Assembly (NCBI RefSeq): GCF_963422355.1
Contig: NC_085085.1
Location: forward strand, 11,689,485 to 11,753,484
Source: Corticium candelabrum
Taxonomy: Eukaryota; Porifera; Homoscleromorpha; Homosclerophorida; Plakinidae
Direction: 5' to 3'
Length of the DNA stretch: 64,000 bases
Shown: positions 56,969 through 64,000 of the stretch, piece after piece
Layout: every line of letters begins with the position of its first letter
Numbering within the stretch: position 1 is the stretch's first letter
Program-made: the position numbers and the translations under genes
Notes under the pieces: model-generated
The model's database searches: none
What the model was told of the DNA's origin: nothing
The model's input: only the letters and a program-made list of their open reading frames with translations

Positions 56969-57409
56969 TTATGTTGTACAGCTAAAAATCAGTTTATCCA
57001 TCGTTGGGAGTTCTCTGTCTGTGTACGACCGGTGAATTCTACGACGAATGACTCCTTCTTGAAAGTTGTCAGTCTCCTGTTGGGCAGGACCTGAACCAGA
57101 CTTCTTGCCTTTCTTTGCGGGACTATGCAAATCTCCTTCAACGTTTACTTGGCGATGAACTCTGAATACAGTGCGTTCAGATACAGGCATCGCCATTGCC
57201 GTTCTCTTTGTTACACTTTCCAGCATGATTGGCCCATCACGCTTCTCTTGCCCAAAGAAGGCATGGACGTTACAGATCATCCGTTTGTGAGAACTTCTAT
57301 AGGCATCAATCCTTTTTCTAGTGCTCCTTCCTTGAATTGTATCTGAGCTATCTGTAGGAATAGCTACGGTTTTGCAATAACAGTTGAAGACAATATAGCA
57401 AATGGACAA
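56969..57409 (-). pseudogene. N-terminal fragment of HTH/DDE_3-like transposase-type protein
   Basis: The minus-strand frame contains RKRIDAYRSSHKRMICNVHA, SVTKRTAMAMPVSERTVFRV, HRQVNVEGDLHSPAKKGKK and FQEGVIRRRIHRSY. These are a helix-turn-helix and linker typical of the same repetitive DDE-like family whose C-terminus is at 45207. No catalytic core is present. Confidence 0.5.
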
Positions 57410-59195
57410 GAAAACACCAAACTTGAGATACTGAATAGATTGAGTGTACTATATAGCTAAATGTACGCTTACATGGAATTTATGGATGTTACATATGACA
57501 TAGAGAATGAATGATTCATTACTGCACTTTGTACCATTATGACATCAGGAATATGTTTACAGATGAACTCGCTTCCGTTTTGATGTGTAACGTAATCTGT
57601 ATACCTTCCTTGATGCCCCTCCTAGGCTCCTATATCTACATAAACGTTTGCCGCAATTCCCACACTGTCAGTTATTGCTTTTCCTACTTTTAGAGTAGAC
57701 GTTGACAAGACAAAGCAACAATTTGGTAAAAGGAAGCCATCGTAATGCGCCTATCACTAGAGATGAATTGCGGGGCAAGCGGCAATTTTCAAGTTCTAGC
57801 AGCAGCAACGGTGACCTACCCCAGACGCAGTGTGGATTAATTGCAGCCGCCAATGCGCTGCCATCACCATTTTCAGCCCAGGATGCGCTGCCATCACCAC
57901 TACGAGGTCTCGCGTAGCCAGACCCTACCGTTATTATACTTCCGGTACAGTGAGGCATCGCATCCGGGGCTGCAATCCACACTATGAGGCTAGATGTGAC
58001 CCCTCTACCAGTAACCCACGGTAGTTGCTATCCAGTAGGATTATGACTCTACCGTAGCAGCTGGGTCTTGCTGCAGCTACTAGGCAGAGAACGAGTGACC
58101 GAAATCACCGAGATTAGATCCGGGAGCTTCTTCAAACAATTTTCTTCTTGTCAGCGTAAGGAAACTCCATGACCATGTTCTGATATACTTGAACGGTTTC
58201 TCCTTTCGCCTTTACCAAATCTTGCGTGTGTAACGAGAAAACGGAAGTCTGAGGTCACGCCACATACGGGACACCTGATTTTGGAGGAGCTAATTAGCAT
58301 GAAATGACCAGATGCCGCATCGGATATCCTTCCTAGATTGACCGTGATATGGAATATCAAGCAGACACAGCTCTAGCTAGATTGAAAGGGAACTGGCGCT
58401 GACTGCTTTATACAGGTACGTAATTATAGCTAGAGGTCATTTTAGTTAACAAAAACAATAAAACTGTCGCTATACTGATCGCTGACTTACATTGAATCAT
58501 AGGCACTTACTCTAGTAAATGAAACTTAGAGTATCACTTGTTGCTGTCATCGCTCTAGTGTACAGAATTACACATTTATCATAATTGCTTTTATTTGTGT
58601 ATTATTTAGTCTGTAGTTACTGTGGCTGTGTTCACACTTGGATTAGGAAACCCGTATTTGTAACACCCTGCTGTGCTATCAGGCGCAAGATACTGTAGAG
58701 TAATACGGGTCATGGGGAGTGGCCCAGAGGTAGCGCGGGATTGTTCTTGAGTTGTGTTGTTGTGTTTATGCGTTAGGTTGTACGTTACTTAGTATAACAC
58801 GGTTACTCTAGCCCAAGGTGCCAGAATCGAGGGTAGGTGTGTTCTCACATATTGAGCTTGATCTCATCCAGTTGCCTCTAATTAGTCATAATAGACTGTG
58901 TGAACTCTGGTAGACTGCAACTGATTGTATCATGTACTCGAGCTACGCTACTCAATTCCCGCGCAAGAATTAAAACGTCTTCCGACCGCTTTCCGTCTTC
59001 GAGTGCCTTATCTAGGTGTAGGGACCACATGCGTGTGATAGAATAGCAGCAGTTGCCTGAATCTACGGATGCGACAACGTCTTTCACTACAGAATTCCAC
59101 AAGTCGTGCTGCGGATTCTATTTTCTCAAGAAAAGCTGCCAGACCAACGCAAATAGAGCAATCTTCTTTGATGCATTGCCGTGATACGCAATAAA
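57410..59195. other. non-coding, fragmentary repeats
   Basis: It contains one Mutator-like terminus (TCTCGCGTAGCCAGACC at 57908). A weak inverted pair lies near 58630 (CTGTGTTCACACTTGGATTAG) and 59555-59577, which may delimit a DNA element interrupted by a LINE tail. No gene recognised. Confidence 0.35.
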
Positions 59196-59228
<33 letters not shown>

Positions 59229-59400
59229 TATTTCTATTGCATTACACACAGTAATGCAGTTCCCACTGGGGGCATACTAACACACGTACAACGCACAGCT
59301 AAATACATTAACAACACAAGCCAAACTACCTCCCTTCAACCCTTACTACGACATTCCTAACTGTAACATTTTGTCAACCACCTGAAACAGAAGTACTAGG
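59196..59400 (-). mobile_element. LINE 3'-end fragment with (ATT)n tail
   Basis: The same 3' end as at 33985 and 37441. On the minus strand it finishes in GGGAACTGCATTACTGTGTG, then an ATT microsatellite (59229-59196). This shows the family's tail is a simple ATT repeat. Confidence 0.75.
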
Positions 59401-59589
59401 AATAAACTGGAATGTTTTGACAAGCGCTAACCCCAGCTAAACCCAGCACTATCCCTACATTTCGGAAGGGCCAGGCTAGCCCTACTCTAACCCACATTCC
59501 TGTCGTAAACTGACCTGATGTATTCTAATTGGTTATGCTAAGCATTAGCAAACCCAGTTCTAAACCCTAGTGCGAACACAGTCTGTCTT

Positions 59590-59690
59590 AGTGTCTTTCA
59601 TTGTTTCTGTTTCTGTTTTTTTCTGTTTTGTTTGCCCCTTGAGGGAACTGCACTATTAATGCGAAGGAAAATATATTATTATTATTATAT
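59590..59690 (+). mobile_element. related LINE 3'-end fragment, plus strand
   Basis: TTTGCCCCTTGAGGGAACTG, CACTATTAATGCG, then an (ATT)n tail (about 59676-59690). It shares the GGGAACTGCA motif and tail type with the antisense copies, so it is a related family or a diverged copy. Confidence 0.55.
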
Positions 59691-60621
59691 GTAAAAACAC
59701 CATCCGTTCTCAGGATACATAGTTTAGAAGAAAAGAAATATCAACATTTCAATATGTTTACAAATGTCAAAATAGACACTCAAATTTCTCTAAGCTTATG
59801 GCAGGGACGTTCGATGCATTGATTCCAACAAGAATAATGGATTGAACTACTAAGTTCACGTGTCACTGGATTTTGTGTGTTGTGGCATGGGGAGCTGTAC
59901 GTCCGATGGCGGTCTGAGTAGGGAGTGCACTGTCGAGTAGGCGGATGAGATTGTGTGTGCACGAGTAGATGTTACTGTGGTTGCTCATGTAGCGTGGGTG
60001 CCTACCTTGATGTAGGGATTTTGAGTGAAATGGGTGTGTGTGTGTGTAATCTGTGTGAACAGGTGCAAGGATGACTGGATAGTATCTAGTAAGTGTTTGT
60101 GCTGTGTGGACATGGATGAAGAGAACTTATTGTGGCTATTCAAATACACAGTGCAATATTCATGAAACTGCTCTTTATCTGTAGCGTACAACTGATCTAA
60201 CAACCAGCGTGGAGATACCACCTCATGGCATTGATGCAAGTGTACAAACACATTGCCCAGCTGTGTTTAGTATATCAATCGTTGAAGGTTGGTGAATGAT
60301 TCATCATGGTATTAGTTAATTGTAATGTTTAAATAATTGACGTCAATTGCAGTGCCCAGATGGACGCTTGTAGCACTACGGAGATAAGGATTACTAATTA
60401 ACAAGACTTCTCATCAAGATATCTAATTGACGTGATGAAGCAATTAGTACCCTAGGTGTGCCTATATGTATATCCACATCACTTGCCAACCTCATTGTTT
60501 AGTTCTGTTCTTGTACGCAAAGGCTTTCAGATTGAGGTGTTTAGTTACTTTGCTATCTTGTATTTCAAGTAGGCTTGGTGAAACCGGCCATTGCCCAATA
60601 GAAGTACTGTACGCTAGACTG
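59691..60621. other. intergenic, includes probable type 2 promoter
   Basis: No gene. From about 60500 the sequence resembles that upstream of the unit 1 type 2 gene (8463-8547), which suggests a shared 5'UTR/promoter. Confidence 0.45.
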
Positions 60622-62336
60622 ATGGAGATGGTATCCAAGGTGCTGTATTTGAATGCACTCTGCTTGCTCACTCTCCAATTCCCAAGAACATCAACATCGA
60701 ACCAACAGTATCAATCAGTTGGATTCATTGTTGACGTGGGATCAGGAATGACTCATCGTCTCGCGCAACAACTAGAACAGGAGTTGAAGACCGCGCTCCA
60801 AGGAAATATGTCAAATTTTTCGAGATATGCTCTAGCACTAGTTTCTCGTCAAGGTCAGATGGTTAGATGATTTCTTATACTAGTGCAGTGACGAAAGAGT
60901 AGAGAGTAACGACACGCTCATTGTTCGTATGTCTTTTGCACCTTGTACCTCATTTAGCACATTACTCATTGCATCTTGTGGCACGATCGACGTACATGGA
61001 TACCACTGGCATCATCGAAACAATTACGCTCTCGATTCCCGGTTTCTAACATGAATTACATTTCTAGGTGCGCATCAGTTTCTAATAACCAGATCATCAG
61101 TAGAGCTCTTTTACAATCTTGATCTCCAAAACTACGTGAACACGAGGTTACACTGTAGGGAAGACGTTACGTCTGCTGTCTTGGAAGTCGCAAACGCTGT
61201 CAGCGGTCACACTCCTGCTGCACTGTTCGTCTTTACGGCTGGAAATCTAGAGTGGAGCAGACGGGCTTCTTCTCAAGTCTTGACTCATCTGTCTGACGTA
61301 GGAGTGCAGTTGACGGTCATTGTACTAGACACACTCGAGCAGTCTGTAAGAGAAACCTACTGGTCGCACAACTTACACCATTCCAACTTCAATTCTCTTC
61401 TGCGCCTAAAAACGTCGGAAATACACATGCTCGGTAAATTGCTAGATACTCTCACCTCCAAAGTTCAGTCTCATCTACTGCACACCGAAGATTTGCCAAT
61501 GGGCAACAGTACAGTCGAACTCCGACTGAACAATCAATATGATTCGTTACTTCTGACGTCAGACGGTAGACTGGATTCAGTTGCAGTGCAAACGGAAGAC
61601 GGAGAGACTCTTGCATTCCTTTCGGCCATTAATTTGAAATACGGCTATGTTGGATCAATATCTCAAGATTTGTCTCCTGGTCTTTACTTACTACATATCG
61701 TGACTAGTTCGAGTGCCATTGTGACTGTGAGAAGTGAACGTCAGTTGCAGTCGCCAAGATTTTGTGAGGAGCTTGATGATGTCTGCTTCAAAACAACCAC
61801 TGCATATGTTAGTCCTGTAAAAGGTTAATTAATTAACTGGTTTACTGCATAGTCTGAAATGTAAAGTTAATCATGTGTATTTGTTTGGAAATTGATGTTA
61901 TAGGAGCATTTTATTATGTGATCACAACATCAGACATCGTTTTTGAGAGATATCAAGTCAGTCTTGACTGCAAGAACTGCATCTATGACATGGCAGGTGC
62001 TATGCGTTCTCTACACACTGAAACACGTGTTCGGGTTCCAGTTTCACCATTTCATCTCGACATTATTGGATCGTCTCCCACAGCAGAGCAAATTACTCGC
62101 TACGAGATCAGACCTGTGGACTTAGGTAAATGCCCTAAATCATAATGCTGCAATTTCACAATGATATGCGGATATCTATAGACCAGTATACCGTGCAGAC
62201 CTACATAGACTATCCATGCAACTGCCTGGGCAGTTGGACTAGTGAGAACCTCAAAAACAGACAAACCTTATAATCACGTAGTAGTGACGACTGGCGGACA
62301 GAAGGCAGTGTTTAGATTAACAGGACGGCGAATACA

Positions 62337-62371
<35 letters not shown>

Positions 62372-62450
62372 TGTGTGTGTCTGTGTCTGTGTCTGTGTCT
62401 GTGTCTGTGTCTGTGTCTGTGTCTGTGTGTGTGTCTGTGTGTCTGTCTGT

Positions 62451-62500
<50 letters not shown>

Positions 62501-62520
62501 CTGTGTGTGTGTCTGTGTGT

Positions 62521-62575
<55 letters not shown>

Positions 62576-62596
62576 TGTGTGTGTCTGTGTGTCTGT

Positions 62597-62675
<79 letters not shown>

Positions 62676-64000
62676 GCAAAACAAAAGACCACATTTGGGA
62701 CTATCATGCATGCACATACTACAATTTTGATAGTTCTCTTCATCATATACATGCACCATCTCAGGTTATGACCATCTTTAATAAGAGTCTAAGTATTGGT
62801 ACAAAACACTTGGTTCCATATTGAAAGCAAAGTTTTATGGTGGAGAAACATTATGAGGGACACCTAGAAAGATGTAGCTTTGTAGTATTTTATCAGCGGC
62901 CAAATGGAAACTAGCTGCACGTTAGAGACCGGAGTGCATGCTGTATTAAAGATGATGCATGCTGCATACAATTGTGATGGTTGGTTGTGTCTTACTCTTC
63001 AGGTACTCCGAGGGCTCTTCAGCAGTCTTTCATTATTACAGTAACTGCGGGACAAGAGTTGCAGCTGATTTGCGCGACGAGCAGTCCCGCCAACTTCAAT
63101 ACATACAGCTGGCGTTTCCCCACTACGCTCGAATCTCAAGTTAGTAATGAGAGGAATGAACGAGTAGTTACTATTTCTAATGTAACAGTTCAGCACGAAG
63201 GAGACTATCTTTGCAAGGTTGACAACTCAAAAGGATATGCAGAGCTCATCTTTAGGGTCACTGTGCAAGGTTAGTTGTCCCTTATTCATATAAACTCGTG
63301 TGTTGATCAAATAGACGTCGAACAAACGAAGAAGACTAAATTCTTGCAATTGTATGTGTGTAGGAATACCAGTTATTGCAGCGTCTGCTGAGATCGTGTC
63401 GGTCAGTGTTAGCGAGGAAGTTAATCTACCTTGTCAGGCGTTTGGCCGTCCGTTAGTTATAAAATGGTTGAATAAGGAAGGAAAAGAGTTGGGGAAGAGT
63501 TTACGCCACGAGGTGACAGACAATGATACCTTGACTATTCTAAGGACAACAACTTCGGATTCTGGAATCTATTTGTGTATGGTGTCTAATCCATTTGGAA
63601 ATACTACTAAAACAACACAACTTATTGTTAAAAGTAAGCAGTTTGCTTGATATTTGATGACCACTGCACTTAATTTGGCAAGAGCAAGTGCATGGACTTG
63701 TAATGTCTCTCTGTGTTGCTTTGTCTGTATTTACAGACATTTCGGTCTCATTTATATGTTACTCTGCTCGTCTGCACGCTTCCTTTCTTCTCGCCCCTTC
63801 TTCGGCTCGTGAGATTAGAGATTTTTCCTCTCGATTTAGCTGTTGCAGCTGTGAGATCTGTAAAGGTTCGCGTAAGGAAACCCGTCTACCTCGATTGCCA
63901 GCCTCCTGATGGGTTGACACAAGCTACTGATGTTACTTGGTGGAGCGGAGCTACGATGATTCCAGAGCAATCAGAAACGTTCTCTGTATTAGAAAACGGA
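60622..64000 (+). CDS. type 2 gene, unit 3 (5' part): hemicentin-like, cut by window end
   Basis: The exons match the first six of the unit 1 type 2 gene: 60622-60853, 61068-61823, 61904-62125, 63003-63269, 63364-63633 and 63849 to beyond 64000. Product so far: signal peptide, VWA ([40 protein letters not shown]), hemicentin-like linker, then Ig 1, Ig 2 and most of Ig 3. Splice phases are identical. The ATG at 60628 is the one conserved in unit 1; 60622 is an extra in-frame ATG. Exon 2 has the same 756-bp length as unit 1, while exon 3 is 12 bp and exon 5 is 3 bp longer. Frames are open, so the gene is probably functional. It is more diverged from unit 1 than the two type 1 genes are from each other. 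Confidence 0.88.
62339..62675. repeat. long (TG)n/(TGTC)n compound microsatellite
   Basis: About 337 bp of TG with interspersed TGTCTG in intron 3 of the unit 3 type 2 gene. All long Cys/Val or Thr/His frames across it are artefacts. Confidence 0.97.

Noticed and set aside
58626..59577. DNA transposon delimited by CTGTGTTCACACTTGGATTAG and an inverted partner
   Set aside because: The inverted match is imperfect, no target duplication is evident, and a LINE tail lies inside, so the borders are not secure.
62242..62824. Long Cys/Val and Thr/His repeat proteins
   Set aside because: Pure translation of the TG/TGTC microsatellite.

Overview
The window is animal nuclear DNA, most likely from a sponge or another early-branching marine invertebrate. 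The evidence is short GT-AG introns, extracellular proteins built as one domain per exon with phase-1 introns, AATAAA signals, long dinucleotide microsatellites and many eukaryotic transposon remnants. The species is inferred, not proven.

The main content is a tandem cluster of two kinds of secreted multidomain gene on the + strand. Type 1 (2028-7699 and 39370-44320, plus a relic at 52320-53098) encodes a signal peptide, a properdin-N-terminus-like TB domain, 13 or 9 thrombospondin type-1 repeats (TSRs) and a C-terminal EMI-like module. Type 2 (8548-26742, and 60622 to the window end) encodes a signal peptide, a hemicentin-like VWA domain and linker, seven Ig domains, 14 TSRs and the same EMI-like ending. 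I assembled both full models by hand. Every splice joint keeps frame: 885 aa for type 1 unit 1, 666 aa for type 1 unit 2, and 1872 aa for type 2 unit 1.

Layout: 1-1370, a MITE and a LINE scrap. 1371-28870, unit 1 (type 1 gene, type 2 gene, trailing repeat R). 28870-38700, transposon debris (gypsy integrase, an R2-like LINE, another LINE) and a possible small minus-strand gene. 38700-47600, unit 2 (type 1 gene and R, with no type 2 gene). 47600-60500, nested transposons around a type 1 relic. 60622-64000, the start of another type 2 gene. The simplest reading is three ancestral type1-type2-R units. Unit 2 lost its type 2 gene, and unit 3 lost most of its type 1 gene. Units 1 and 2 are the closest pair by eye.

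The two protein types are probably extracellular matrix or humoral-recognition proteins. They share the TSR array and the EMI-like tail, so they likely share an assembly mode. Repeat number changes by whole phase-1 exons (a four-exon deletion in unit 2, a recent exon amplification in type 2), and the introns are loaded with transposons and microsatellites.
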